Source of the DNA: Bremerella volcania
Lineage (GTDB): Bacteria; Planctomycetota; Planctomycetia; Pirellulales; Pirellulaceae
Reading direction: 5' to 3'
NCBI RefSeq assembly: GCF_007748115.1
Contig: NZ_CP036289.1
Coordinates: 1-64,000 of the forward strand
Length of the DNA stretch: 64,000 nucleotides
Position numbers and translations under genes: made by a program. The notes beneath the pieces were generated by a model. The model ran no database searches. It saw only the letters and a program-made list of their open reading frames with translations, and had not been told where the DNA came from. Of this stretch, positions 19,622 through 27,899 are shown in pieces. Each line of letters begins with the position of its first letter. The first letter of the stretch is position 1.

Positions 19622-20359
19622 ATGGACCGCTCATCGATTCTCGTTCCTTTGCTTGTCTTCATCGGGATCAACGCAGGCGTGGATGCCGTGGTGGGGATCG
19701 CCGTGCTTGCCAGCGAAACACATTCGCCGGAGACCGTGTGGAACTTCCTTTTTGTGGGCCTACTTTGGGGGCAGTTTGGACTGTGCTGCGGCTCGCGGCT
19801 TCGGTTTGCAGCGACGCGGCACTATGCCTACCTCGGTATGTTTCTGATTCCTGTCGCGGCGATTGTCATCTTGTTGCCTACGATTTTCATCCAATCGAAC
19901 CAAGAGTTTATCGCCCTGGTGATGTTGACCGTAGGTTTCACGGTACTTTTTTGCGTGGGTCCGCACTCGCTGGTGCAGTGGCTCTCATCGCAGGGTCTGG
20001 AAAACCGATTCACGCTTCAGCAGATGTTCATCGGTACAATCCTCATTGCGTTTGCGTGTGTGATTGTGATGAACGTACAGGTTGCCGTCGGAATGGCGCT
20101 CGGCGTATTCGTTCTGGCGTTACCATCGATCATTGCGAGTAATCTTCTGGCGAAAGCCGTTGAAATTACCGGCTACAGTTGGATGATGGCTTCCGGCATG
20201 TTCATCTGCATCTTGTTTACCATGATCCAGCCGATGGCCGCACCCCTGTTAGGCATGTTCATGGCTCAAATCATGGTGCTTTGGATGGGCGGGATCTTGT
20301 TGATTTCGATCGGGCAGGGGAGTGCCCAAAGAGAAGTCGCGGGACTGCCGGAAGAGTAA
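19622..20359 (+). CDS. Multi-pass membrane protein, tandem paralogue 4 of 5
   Basis: 245 residues, about seven membrane segments. Landmarks are GLLWGQFGLCCGSRLRF and FTLQQMFIGTILIAFACVI. The same frame stays open upstream across most of paralogue 3, but the paralogues align only from MDRSSILVPLLVF, so 19622 is the start. It follows paralogue 3 by 26 bp and precedes paralogue 5 by 16 bp, arguing for co-transcription. Function unknown. Confidence 0.75.
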   Translation: MDRSSILVPLLVFIGINAGVDAVVGIAVLASETHSPETVWNFLFVGLLWGQFGLCCGSRLRFAATRHYAYLGMFLIPVAAIVILLPTIFIQSNQEFIALVMLTVGFTVLFCVGPHSLVQWLSSQGLENRFTLQQMFIGTILIAFACVIVMNVQVAVGMALGVFVLALPSIIASNLLAKAVEITGYSWMMASGMFICILFTMIQPMAAPLLGMFMAQIMVLWMGGILLISIGQGSAQREVAGLPEE

Positions 20360-20375
20360 TACGGAGAGTGGAAAG

Positions 20376-21146
20376 ATGGAAAGCGATCCGGCAACGCGTT
20401 CGATTGGGCAATTGGCTGGCTTGTTTCTGTTTGTCGACTTGATGCTCACTCTATGGATCGTATTGCATCAGCCAGGCAAAGAAAACGCCGCAGCCGTCCT
20501 CATCGGAGTGCTCGTCGGGCAGTTTGGCCTGGGGTGCGCGGCGATTCTGAGAAACGAAAGCCTTCGCGAAGGAGCGATCGGTTGGCTTGTACTACTCGTT
20601 AGTTCGTCCGGCATCGTGCCGGTTGTCTTTGACCAGGTCGAGGAAGCGGGTTACATCCTGTTGTTCGCGCTGATCGTGGCAGGCGTTTGCTTAGCACTGA
20701 ATTTGTTGCCTACGGTGATTTTACGATCGTTGACGTCTCGCGGAGGATTTCAGTTCTCGATTCTGCATATCATGCTGCTGATGACTCTGGTCGGCGTCAG
20801 CATTGTGGTGGCGTCCATGACCTATCTCTTCCTGCTGGCGGCCATGGGCTTCATGCTCTTGCTTCTCGCTCCCGCAGCGATTGGTTGCCTGTTGGTGGGC
20901 GTACTCTCGCAGATGAGAGCCTATCTAGCGAGCATGGCGTTGATCCTCCTTTTGATCGGTGCGGGGTGGATGATGGCACCCGATGGAGGTCAGATTTGGG
21001 TTTACCTGGTGGCGCAGACGCTGACCGTCATGCTGGGAGGTTATGGTTTGATGCAGGTAGAACTCGATAGGGCCACTCTTAGCTCGGCAGCCACAGCGAG
21101 CCCGCTTCGGCCTGAGCCTCTTCCTGACCCACTCGACGAGCCTTGA
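20376..21146 (+). CDS. Multi-pass membrane protein, tandem paralogue 5 of 5
   Basis: 256 residues. Landmarks are GVLVGQFGLGCAAILRNE and QFSILHIMLLMTLVGVSIV. A purine-rich site ACGGAGAG lies just before the ATG at 20376 and decides the start. The soluble C-terminal tail (about 25 residues, Pro- and Leu-rich) is encoded by 68 bp that overlap the 3' end of the convergent methyltransferase gene. Function unknown. Confidence 0.75.
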   Translation: MESDPATRSIGQLAGLFLFVDLMLTLWIVLHQPGKENAAAVLIGVLVGQFGLGCAAILRNESLREGAIGWLVLLVSSSGIVPVVFDQVEEAGYILLFALIVAGVCLALNLLPTVILRSLTSRGGFQFSILHIMLLMTLVGVSIVVASMTYLFLLAAMGFMLLLLAPAAIGCLLVGVLSQMRAYLASMALILLLIGAGWMMAPDGGQIWVYLVAQTLTVMLGGYGLMQVELDRATLSSAATASPLRPEPLPDPLDEP

Positions 21147-21906
21147 TCCGCACGTACGGGGCGATGTATTTGCTGCGGTCCTCGAACGTATTAGGCTCGG
21201 CGTCTTCCTTGGCATGCAGCGGCTCGATCAGGTCTTCGATCACCAGGCCGGCGCGGCACATGCCGCCCAGTAGTTGCTCCCAGCGGTGTAGGTATTCGAG
21301 CGTCCCTTCTTCGCGGTGGCGGCTGCCGCGGACTTCCGGCAGGGGGCCTGTGCGATAGTAAGGCTCGGTCAACGGGTAACCGTGCTCGCTGCGGCGGACT
21401 TCGGCTTGCAGGCTCGTCGGCGTCTTGTGCTGACTGATGTAGATTCCCCCGCCGCAGAGCACCTTGGCGACTTCGCGAAAGACCGGGGCGACGTCCGGCA
21501 CATAGCACGTCGCGACCGGATGAATGACGATATCGAAGTCGGCCGGGGCGAACATCGACAGGTCGTCCATCGAGGCTTCCACCGTGCGAAGCTGCAGCCC
21601 GCGTTCTTTCGCCACGCGTCGATCGATCTCCAACTGGGCCCCGCTGATATCGACCACCGTCACGACGGCACCGGCCGCGGCGTACAGCGGACCTTGGCGA
21701 CCACCTCCAGCGGCCAGGCACAACACGCGCTGCCCGTAGATGCTTGGCCCCAGCCACCCCCAACGATCGAGCGTCTTGAGCGGGTTCTTGAACTCCTCAT
21801 CCTTCGCCGGCTGAGCGAACCGATGCCCTCCCCGAGCCATCCGATCCCAGGCGCCCTGGTTATGCTTCTTGGCGGGGGCGTTTTCGTGGGGGGAAGGTTG
21901 GCTCAT
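21079..21906 (-). CDS. SAM-dependent class I methyltransferase
   Basis: 275 residues. The SAM-binding motif I reads VLCLAAGGGRQGP (about residues 61-73), followed by the acidic motif II VTVVDISGAQLEIDRR and motif FDIVIHPVATCYVPDV. The N-terminal NQGAWDRMARGGHRFAQP and the later ISQHKTPTSLQ are typical of a planctomycete/cyanobacterial methyltransferase type whose substrate I cannot name. It lies 78 bp downstream of the NPFxSP membrane gene 21985-22416 in the same direction, so probably in that operon. Its last 68 bp are antisense to the tail of paralogue 5. Confidence 0.8.
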   Translation of the reverse strand: MSQPSPHENAPAKKHNQGAWDRMARGGHRFAQPAKDEEFKNPLKTLDRWGWLGPSIYGQRVLCLAAGGGRQGPLYAAAGAVVTVVDISGAQLEIDRRVAKERGLQLRTVEASMDDLSMFAPADFDIVIHPVATCYVPDVAPVFREVAKVLCGGGIYISQHKTPTSLQAEVRRSEHGYPLTEPYYRTGPLPEVRGSRHREEGTLEYLHRWEQLLGGMCRAGLVIEDLIEPLHAKEDAEPNTFEDRSKYIAPYVRIKARRVGQEEAQAEAGSLWLPS

Positions 21907-21984
21907 CGATCGTGTTCCGGTACTTCTCGATAAAAGGATCGGGATGGGGGAATACTGTTTGTCTGGGGAGACTCAAACGGGTTG

Positions 21985-22416
21985 TCACGCAGGTCCATGA
22001 TAGTAGAACCTCCGCGACTGGGGATGCATCAGCAGCAGAAGAATGAGGGTGGTGACTAGCAGGACCAACGCTCCTCGCGTTGCCCGCCACCATTCTTGTT
22101 CGAGCATTGCCAAGGCGGTGCCGGCTATCAAGATTAGAAAGAGGACCGCGAAGTAGTTCGCCGACACGCGGTAGGCCCACAGTTGTCGGTAGAACAAAAG
22201 GAATCCGGCGGAAATGGCCAATAGCCCGGTGATCGGACCGAAGGGACCTTCCACGAGCGCCACCAGGCCGACGGCCAGCATCAGGCTGAACAGCCACGCG
22301 AGCGCGACCTGCCCCGGCACGCGAAAGGCGCGGGGGTCGCCAGGTTCTTCGACCACTTCCGGCTCCATCGGCGGCTCGTCGATCGTATCGGGGGATTCAA
22401 ATGGATTCTCATCCAT
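21985..22416 (-). CDS. Small membrane protein with N-terminal NPFxSP motif (1 of 4)
   Basis: 143 residues. A cytoplasm-side N-terminus with ENPFESPD and an acidic linker is followed by four hydrophobic segments (ALAWLFSLMLAVGLVALV, ITGLLAISAGFLLFY, YFAVLFLILIAGTALAML, ALVLLVTTLILLLLM). The NPFxSP tag recurs in the three upstream genes. The gene overlaps its upstream neighbour by 8 bp, so they are co-translated. Function unknown. Confidence 0.75.
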   Translation of the reverse strand: MDENPFESPDTIDEPPMEPEVVEEPGDPRAFRVPGQVALAWLFSLMLAVGLVALVEGPFGPITGLLAISAGFLLFYRQLWAYRVSANYFAVLFLILIAGTALAMLEQEWWRATRGALVLLVTTLILLLLMHPQSRRFYYHGPA

Positions 22417-22834
22417 GCGTCTTCAACCTTTCCTGGTATCCAATATAACCTAGGAGAACGGCGATGATCGCGTAGGCCAGCACAAAGCCGAGTAGGAAAG
22501 CCGTTTGGTAACCCTTCTCGAAAATCACGGCCTGCGTCGCGCAGCTGATGCTGACGGCGAAAGCGTAAAGGGTAGCCAGGGCCATCGTGCCGCGGGTAGG
22601 GATGATCAGGATGAACCCGACCACGGCGGTGATGCAGAACAGGATGCCGTTGATCACGTCCTGCAGCACCCAGCAGACGCCGAAGTGAGCCATGGCGATC
22701 AGCATGAACAGACACCAACTCACAAAGACCAGCACCGATATCGGATGGGCAGGCTCGTCGTCGACCAACGTGGTATTGGGGATCTCTTCGACAATGCCAG
22801 GGGACTGAAACGGATTGTCAGAAGACGAATTCAC
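22409..22834 (-). CDS. Small membrane protein with N-terminal NPFxSP motif (2 of 4)
   Basis: 141 residues beginning MNSSSDNPFQSPGIVEE, then four membrane segments and a short basic tail. It overlaps the upstream gene by 4 bp (ATGA type) and the downstream gene by 8 bp. It is similar in length, tag and topology to its neighbours, so probably a paralogue. Function unknown. Confidence 0.75.
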   Translation of the reverse strand: MNSSSDNPFQSPGIVEEIPNTTLVDDEPAHPISVLVFVSWCLFMLIAMAHFGVCWVLQDVINGILFCITAVVGFILIIPTRGTMALATLYAFAVSISCATQAVIFEKGYQTAFLLGFVLAYAIIAVLLGYIGYQERLKTHG

Positions 22835-23253
22835 TTCTTCGACCTTGCTCGCCAGTAGTACTTACTGGAGGTCTGTATCAGTAGCACCATGATGGTGACG
22901 TACAGCAGAAGCGGGGCCAGTCCCACGATCATGAGCGGACGGTCTTCGACGATCCCGCTCGTGAGAACGCCGACCGAAAGCACCGCCATCAGCGTGGCGT
23001 AGGCCAGACCGATCAGCCAGGTGAAGATCGACGGCAGCAACACGCTAAAGCCGACTGCCAGGCTCAGGAAGCCGACCATCAGTTGAACGCGATTGCCGGC
23101 CAGTAGCCCCGCGATGACGTGCAGCCCGGCGGCTGTGAGAAACAATCCCCACGTCAGCGAAACGAGATTGCGGACGTTGCGATAGGGGGTCGACGTGCGG
23201 TCGGTGGGCGCCGTCGGGGATTGAAACGGGTTGTCGTGCGAGGAGTTGGGCAT
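22831..23253 (-). CDS. Small membrane protein with N-terminal NPFxSP motif (3 of 4)
   Basis: 140 residues beginning MPNSSHDNPFQSPTAP, four membrane segments and a basic C-terminus YYWRARSKK. The frame opens at 23301, but the ATG at 23253 puts the NPFQSP tag at the same distance from the start as in the neighbours. It lies 5 bp after the stop of the upstream gene. Function unknown. Confidence 0.75.
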   Translation of the reverse strand: MPNSSHDNPFQSPTAPTDRTSTPYRNVRNLVSLTWGLFLTAAGLHVIAGLLAGNRVQLMVGFLSLAVGFSVLLPSIFTWLIGLAYATLMAVLSVGVLTSGIVEDRPLMIVGLAPLLLYVTIMVLLIQTSSKYYWRARSKK

Positions 23254-23258
23254 TTTCT

Positions 23259-23780
23259 TTACCAGCGAAAGCCGCACCTGGTGCAGCGTCGCTGGAAGCA
23301 TAACAGGTCATCCCCGCCGGAGTTCACATGATCGCAGTGGGGGCATTGAAGGCGATGAAACTTGCGGACCGACTCTCTTCCCAGGGACGAGAAGATCGCC
23401 AGACAAAGTCCAGCTTGCACCAGTCCCGAGACGATTGCCAGCGGGGGCTTCAAAAAGACGAACGCCATCACGCAAAAGCCGATGGCCATCATCCCATGAA
23501 ACAGAAAGTAAAACCGGGCCACCGCCCACGTCGGACTGCTGCGGGCAATGAGCCCCAGCGAGATCAAACACGAGAATGCAGCCCCCATCAGCAGACTGAA
23601 CTGCTGCGACGTGTCGGTGTAGCCAATGACGAAGAACTCGCCAATCTGCCACGCGGTGAGCAAAAGCCCCAAGAGAACCGCCACCGCCAACGGAGCAGGA
23701 ATCGACGACAACTCCGGCGACGACGGCTGATCGTCGCCATGCGGAGAAGTGAACGGGTTCGATTCGGGAGGTTCAGGCAT
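23259..23780 (-). CDS. Membrane protein with NPFxSP motif and C-terminal zinc ribbon (4 of 4)
   Basis: 173 residues. The N-terminus PESNPFTSPHGDD matches its operon partners; four membrane segments follow. The last 30 residues hold two CxxC knuckles, CPHCDHVN and CTRCGFRW, a likely rubredoxin-like zinc ribbon not present in the other three. It is the first gene of the operon. Directly upstream of its ATG begins the 11-bp phased array (23797-23885), which must lie in its promoter or leader. Function unknown. Confidence 0.75.
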   Translation of the reverse strand: MPEPPESNPFTSPHGDDQPSSPELSSIPAPLAVAVLLGLLLTAWQIGEFFVIGYTDTSQQFSLLMGAAFSCLISLGLIARSSPTWAVARFYFLFHGMMAIGFCVMAFVFLKPPLAIVSGLVQAGLCLAIFSSLGRESVRKFHRLQCPHCDHVNSGGDDLLCFQRRCTRCGFRW

Positions 23781-23796
23781 GCGAGCTAGTCAGGTT

Positions 23797-23885
23797 GGTT
23801 ATCGACAGGTATCCACATTGTATCAAACATCTATCGACGACTTACCAACAGGTTAACGACAGCATACCGACAGGTTTTCCACAGG
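23797..23885. promoter_or_regulatory. Eight-unit, 11-bp-periodic array of DnaA-box-like 9-mers
   Basis: Units start at 23799, 23809, 23820, 23831, 23842, 23853, 23864 and 23875: TTATCGACA, GTATCCACA, GTATCAAAC, CTATCGACG, TTACCAACA, TTAACGACA, ATACCGACA and TTTTCCACA, several followed by GG. Steps are 10 bp once and then 11 bp six times, close to one DNA turn. The 9-mers resemble the DnaA box TTATCCACA, and two share the TCGACA end of TTGTCGACA in the dnaA-dnaN gap. The array ends 17 bp from the start of the NPFxSP operon. Binding protein is inferred. Confidence 0.65.
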
Positions 23886-23893
23886 CGTGATTT

Positions 23894-24005
23894 TGAAGTT
23901 TTCAGTGTTCAGTTTTCAGTAGGACAAGCGCGCCATACTGGGTAGCATATGGCTGCCTGGTCCGACTCATCTCTTGTTGAAAACAGAACACTTCAAACTG
24001 TGAAC
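23894..24005. repeat. Imperfect inverted repeat with TTTTCAGTGTTCAG text
   Basis: TGAAGTTTTCAGTGTTCAGTTTTCAGT (23894-23920, given here in two parts by position) is partly complemented by GTTGAAAACAGAACACTTC and following bases at 23976-24005. It fills the space between the sigma factor terminator and the phased array. Confidence 0.35.
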
Positions 24006-24040
24006 AAAAAAAAAGCCGGACCCATGTGAGTCCGGCTTTT
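24006..24040 (-). terminator. Terminator of the sigma factor gene
   Basis: AAAAGCCGGAC (24011-24021) pairs with GTCCGGCTTTT (24030-24040). On the minus strand the stem is followed by a run of nine T residues (24006-24014 on the complement). It lies 30 bp past the stop. Confidence 0.9.
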
Positions 24041-24069
24041 GAATTTCGAAGGTAGACGCGAGGTTCGAC

Positions 24070-25623
24070 TTAGTCGAGGAAACCGACCAGGTCTTGGCTG
24101 CGGCTGGGCTGTTGCAGTTTGCGGACGGCCTTGGCTTCGATCTGGCGGATACGTTCGCGGGTCACTTTGAAGATGTGACCGACTTCCTCCAGGGTGTAGC
24201 TGTAGCCATCGCCCAAACCGTAACGCAGCTTGATGATCTCGCGTTCGCGGTAGCTGAGGGTCTTCAGCACGCGGCCAATCCGGCCACGCAGCATTTCCTG
24301 AGCAGCACCGTTAGCCGGGCTTTCGGCTTCGCCATCGGGAAGCAGGTCGCCGAACTGGCTGTCTTCGCTGTTGCCGACAGGGCGGTCAAGCGAGATCGGG
24401 TAGCGGCTCATGGCCAGCACGCGGCGGGCTTCTTCGACGGTCGTGCCAGCACGACGGGCCGTTTCTTCGATGGTGGGTTCGCGTCCTTTTTCCTGCAGCA
24501 GCTGACGAGCCACGTTACGAACGCGGGACATGGTTTCGACCATGTGAACCGGGATACGAATGGTTCGGCTTTGGTCGGCAACGGCACGGGTAATGGCCTG
24601 ACGAATCCACCAGGTAGCGTACGTGCAGAACTTGAAACCACGGCGGTATTCAAACTTGTCGACCGCACGCATCAGGCCGGCGTTGCCTTCCTGGATGAGA
24701 TCGAGGAAGCTCAAACCGCGGTTACGATACTTCTTGGCGATCGAGACCACCAGACGCAAGTTCCCTTCGGACAGCTCGCGCTTGGCTTGCTGGTATTCCG
24801 AGTAGATCGCTTTGACGGCCTGACAGCGACGGTTGAGACTCTTGGGAGTCTCTTGCGTGGCCATCAGCAGGTTGCGGTATTCGGCCAAAAGTGGTTGGCG
24901 ATCTTCCATCGGCGTGTTGGCCGCCTTGTGATCGTCCAAGCGAGCTTTCAGTTCGTTGATGCGGCGGCAGAATTCTTCCAGCACGCCGATCTTCGACTCG
25001 ATGCGTTGGGTACGCAGACCCAACTCTTCGATCAGTTTGACCACGCGATGACGGCGGTGGCTCAAACGGCGCCAGGCCGCGGTGCGCTTTTCGGCCGAGA
25101 CCGACTTGCTGAGCGCGGTGATGTAGTCACGACGGTTTCGCTTCAGCAGACGATCGATGGTGACCAGATTCATTGGCATGCGGCCCATGATCTGTTCTTT
25201 TTCTAAACGATCGGTCACCGAAACCTGAACCGTACGATCGAACGGGAGTTCGCCATCCTGCACGCGCTGCAAAACCTTGAAGGAATCTTGGGCGACGTAG
25301 TCGCACTCCAAGAGCAAGCGTCGGAACTTGGCTCGCGTTTGTTCGATCTTGCGAGCGAGATAGATTTCCTGTTGGCGGGTCAACAGGGGAATCTCGCCCA
25401 TTTGCGTCAGGTACATCCGAACCGGGTCGTCGGACCAGGTTTCGCTATCCTCGCTGAACTCATCGGATGAATCATCTGCCGAATCATTCGACATATCATC
25501 CGCACTCATCATGCGATCGTCATCAGAGTCATCGATCACATCGACGGCAGCATCGTCGAAGCTACGCGGACGTACTCGTGCATCATCATCTTCGAAATCG
25601 TCAATCAACGAATCGTACAACAT
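24070..25623 (-). CDS. rpoD: Housekeeping RNA polymerase sigma factor (RpoD/SigA)
   Basis: 517 residues. An acidic N-terminus rich in Asp and Ser (residues 8-66) is followed by region 1.2 ([17 protein letters not shown], 66-82), a long helical spacer, region 2 ([20 protein letters not shown] to [14 protein letters not shown], 283-353), region 3 (360-437) and region 4 with a helix-turn-helix [20 protein letters not shown] (478-497). It directs core polymerase to most promoters. An AAGGAG Shine-Dalgarno precedes the ATG by a few bases (complement of CTCCTT at 25628-25633). The acidic tract is longer than usual and may replace region 1.1. Confidence 0.95.
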   Translation of the reverse strand: MLYDSLIDDFEDDDARVRPRSFDDAAVDVIDDSDDDRMMSADDMSNDSADDSSDEFSEDSETWSDDPVRMYLTQMGEIPLLTRQQEIYLARKIEQTRAKFRRLLLECDYVAQDSFKVLQRVQDGELPFDRTVQVSVTDRLEKEQIMGRMPMNLVTIDRLLKRNRRDYITALSKSVSAEKRTAAWRRLSHRRHRVVKLIEELGLRTQRIESKIGVLEEFCRRINELKARLDDHKAANTPMEDRQPLLAEYRNLLMATQETPKSLNRRCQAVKAIYSEYQQAKRELSEGNLRLVVSIAKKYRNRGLSFLDLIQEGNAGLMRAVDKFEYRRGFKFCTYATWWIRQAITRAVADQSRTIRIPVHMVETMSRVRNVARQLLQEKGREPTIEETARRAGTTVEEARRVLAMSRYPISLDRPVGNSEDSQFGDLLPDGEAESPANGAAQEMLRGRIGRVLKTLSYREREIIKLRYGLGDGYSYTLEEVGHIFKVTRERIRQIEAKAVRKLQQPSRSQDLVGFLD

Positions 25624-26279
25624 ATCACTCCTTCACTCGCCAAAGTGAGGCTCGTATTCTTCTGTTTAACCCATGGGTGACGGGAAAAGTTCTGCGGTCG
25701 TCCCGCCCTATCCGCGTGTTCTTCGACAGCACTGCTTGCAATGAAAAACTTCGCAAGTCTACCACCAAACGCGCGGATGACTGCCTTCCGTGGATATTTG
25801 GAAAGAGATTACATTTGACGCGTGCTTGCGGCCTGCGTAGCTTGCCCAATCCCGAAAGTTCTGTGCTGAGCCAAGCGGAGTTTCGCCAATCTTGCGAATC
25901 TCTCGCGGCATCGAAGCAGCAAACGGACATGGCCGGCAGCGTGCAACGTGTCTGTTGGTAATCCGTGCCCCTTTCCTCCAGCAACAAGTCCTGTCTTGCG
26001 ACTGGGCGACCCAGCTTCTTGCTGTGCCGAAGAATCACTCTAACCCTTGTTTACGACCAGACTTTCAACTCCCTAAAAATCGGTCTCATCACCTAGTGTA
26101 ATCAACCGGAATGCCACAATTCCATGAACTTTGCCGCTTATCGGCGAGGTTGCTGGTCTGGAAAAAGGTCCGGATGCATGCTATCAATTACCTAAACTTC
26201 GTAGCCTATCCAAAGTGATGATCGCTGTGCCTTGTCTGGCTTTCGAGCGGATCGTGTTCTTTGAAGTAGGAGGTGGTCT

Positions 26280-26348
26280 ATGTCACTCGGGTTCCCTTAT
26301 GGATCGAAATGTCGCCATTTTGCGATTCAGGCAAACACTCCGCAGTAA
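26280..26348 (+). CDS. Possible 22-residue leader peptide
   Basis: ATG preceded by a near-perfect Shine-Dalgarno, TAGGAGGTGG, with 6-7 nt spacing. This is stronger than at most genes here. The product is MSLGFPYGSKCRHFAIQA plus four residues. The stop is 3 bp before the ATG of the next small frame. There is no homology I recognise; it could be a leader peptide or chance. Confidence 0.25.
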   Translation: MSLGFPYGSKCRHFAIQANTPQ

Positions 26349-26351
26349 CAT

Positions 26352-26525
26352 ATGTCAACCAAACCTCAACTCGTTTCACGACAAATAGAATTCCGTCTTC
26401 GGACCACGGAAAATTTAGACCGTGGGGGCAAGATGTTCGTGCAAGAGATGGAGGGTTTGGAGGATACGAAATTTGGGCCGGCGCCGTCGGGCATCCGCTG
26501 GTCGATCGAATTCATCCAATTCTAA
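26352..26525 (+). CDS. Possible 57-residue small protein
   Basis: Begins MSTKPQLVSRQIEFRLRT and ends IRWSIEFIQF. It is mixed and charged with no repeats and no membrane segment. It follows the 22-codon frame by 3 bp, which suggests coupling, and is followed by hairpins. No family recognised; the coding status is uncertain. Confidence 0.3.
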   Translation: MSTKPQLVSRQIEFRLRTTENLDRGGKMFVQEMEGLEDTKFGPAPSGIRWSIEFIQF

Positions 26526-26953
26526 CTGGACACTAACCAGGGTCCAGACTTTCATACGGGAAAATAGGAGTTTCCGCTCCTTTTCGATCTACGGACAACC
26601 ACAGTCTATCTCAGCATTTTTCAGGTGCTGGTAATTCTTTTCCCTTAGCCACCTTCCTGGGGGAAGATTACCCCAGTGCGATGCGTCCTGGCATCAGCGC
26701 TGTTTTTTTTCGGTTCGCCGTTTCCCCTTTCCACCACCGGACACTCCGTAATTGGCGAGAAAACACCTCATTTCGGGGCAGAAACTCAACTGTCGTGAGA
26801 ATGTTCGATTGAATTCAAGTCAATTCCCTATCGCGCTCGCTGCGGGATCGATCGGTGAATTGCGGCCCATGGGTTGGACCGTTAGCATTACCCGACAGGC
26901 AGACCCTTCTTCTGCGAACGTTCCCACCTTGATCAGCCCGGAAAAACAAAATC

Positions 26954-27748
26954 ATGACGCAGCGAGATTTCGAAGGACAAGTGGTCCTGGTGACTGGTTC
27001 CAGCCAAGGTATCGGTAAAGCGGCCGCGATCGAGTTTGCCCGGCAAGGCGCCAAGGTCATCGTCAATTATCACAGCAGTCCCGCGAAGGCCGAAGAGGTC
27101 GTCGCCGAGATCGAAGCGCTGGGCAGCGAAGCGATCGCCGTGAAATGTGACGTCTCGAGCTACGAGGCAGTCGAAGCGATGGTCGCCCAAGCAGTCGAGC
27201 GATTTGGCAAACTGGACGCGGCGGTCTCCAACGCCGTTTACAGCGACCGCGAATTCTTCTACGAAGCCGATATGGACGGATTTCGCCGCACGATCGAAGT
27301 CACGATGTGGGGTGCGTTTCATCTGCTGAGGGCCGCCTCGCGGCAAATCATGTCCCAAAAAACGCCGGGTGCCATCACGATCGTCAGTTCGCCGCATGCA
27401 TTCATTCCAGCCCCCAAGGCGATGGCCTACAACATGTCGAAAGCGGCCATCGAGCATATGGCCAAGACCGCGGCCATCGAACTTTCCGATTTCAAGATCC
27501 GCGTGAACATCGTGCAGCCTGGCTGGACCGATACACCGGGGGAAAGGAAGTTCGCCACCGACGAGGTCCTGGAAGAAGGAGGTTCCAAAATTCCGGCCGG
27601 TCGACTCGGTACGCCTGAGGAAATGGCCGAAGCGATCTGCTACATGAGCAGTCCCAGAAACAGCTACACGACCGGGGCCACGCTGTTGGTCGATGGTGGC
27701 ATCTCACTCCCATGGTGGGGCAAGACAGGCCGGGCCGCTCCGAGCTAG
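26954..27748 (+). CDS. Short-chain dehydrogenase/reductase
   Basis: 264 residues with the classical SDR pattern: cofactor motif TGSSQGIGKAAAIEF (about 14-28), the NAYS-like SNAVYSD segment, catalytic serine in VSSPHAFIP and YNMSKAA with the Tyr-x-x-x-Lys pair. NAD(P)-dependent oxidoreductase of the FabG/glucose-1-dehydrogenase type; the substrate cannot be read. The C-terminal DGGISLPWWGKTG is typical of this subgroup. It ends 151 bp before the next gene, so likely a separate unit. Confidence 0.88.
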   Translation: MTQRDFEGQVVLVTGSSQGIGKAAAIEFARQGAKVIVNYHSSPAKAEEVVAEIEALGSEAIAVKCDVSSYEAVEAMVAQAVERFGKLDAAVSNAVYSDREFFYEADMDGFRRTIEVTMWGAFHLLRAASRQIMSQKTPGAITIVSSPHAFIPAPKAMAYNMSKAAIEHMAKTAAIELSDFKIRVNIVQPGWTDTPGERKFATDEVLEEGGSKIPAGRLGTPEEMAEAICYMSSPRNSYTTGATLLVDGGISLPWWGKTGRAAPS

Positions 27749-27899
27749 CGCACCAGGCGTGTCAGAACGGTAAAGATTTTCAAAAATCGGCTCCATTCGT
27801 GCCTGTCGTTTTCCCACCGAGCGATCGGGGGAGTAGACTAAATGGTTTCGACAAGCTCGTTTCTCGAATAGATACGTCTCTCGCGACCGCATAGAAGCT

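Larger units (their letters stand above)
25624..26953. other. 1.3-kb gap with almost no coding signal
   Basis: No recognisable protein family, rRNA, tRNA, RNase P, tmRNA or SRP RNA signature. It contains the minus-strand leader of rpoD, two small plus-strand frames (26280-26348 and 26352-26525), a hairpin CTGGAC/GTCCAG near 26526-26548, a GGAG/CTCC hairpin followed by TTTT near 26566-26584, and a T8 run at 26702-26709. The size of the gap in such a gene-dense window is unusual. Confidence 0.5.

Noticed and set aside
23797-23885. The 11-bp array as a CRISPR array.
   Set aside because: Units are 11 bp with no spacers and strong degeneracy; no cas gene is nearby.
25625-26038. 137-codon minus-strand frame directly upstream of rpoD.
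   Set aside because: No domain, no ribosome site, and composition like the non-coding gap; more likely the rpoD leader.
25624-26953. The 1.3-kb gap as an rRNA, tmRNA, RNase P or SRP RNA locus.
   Set aside because: None of the conserved core sequences of these RNAs was found on either strand.
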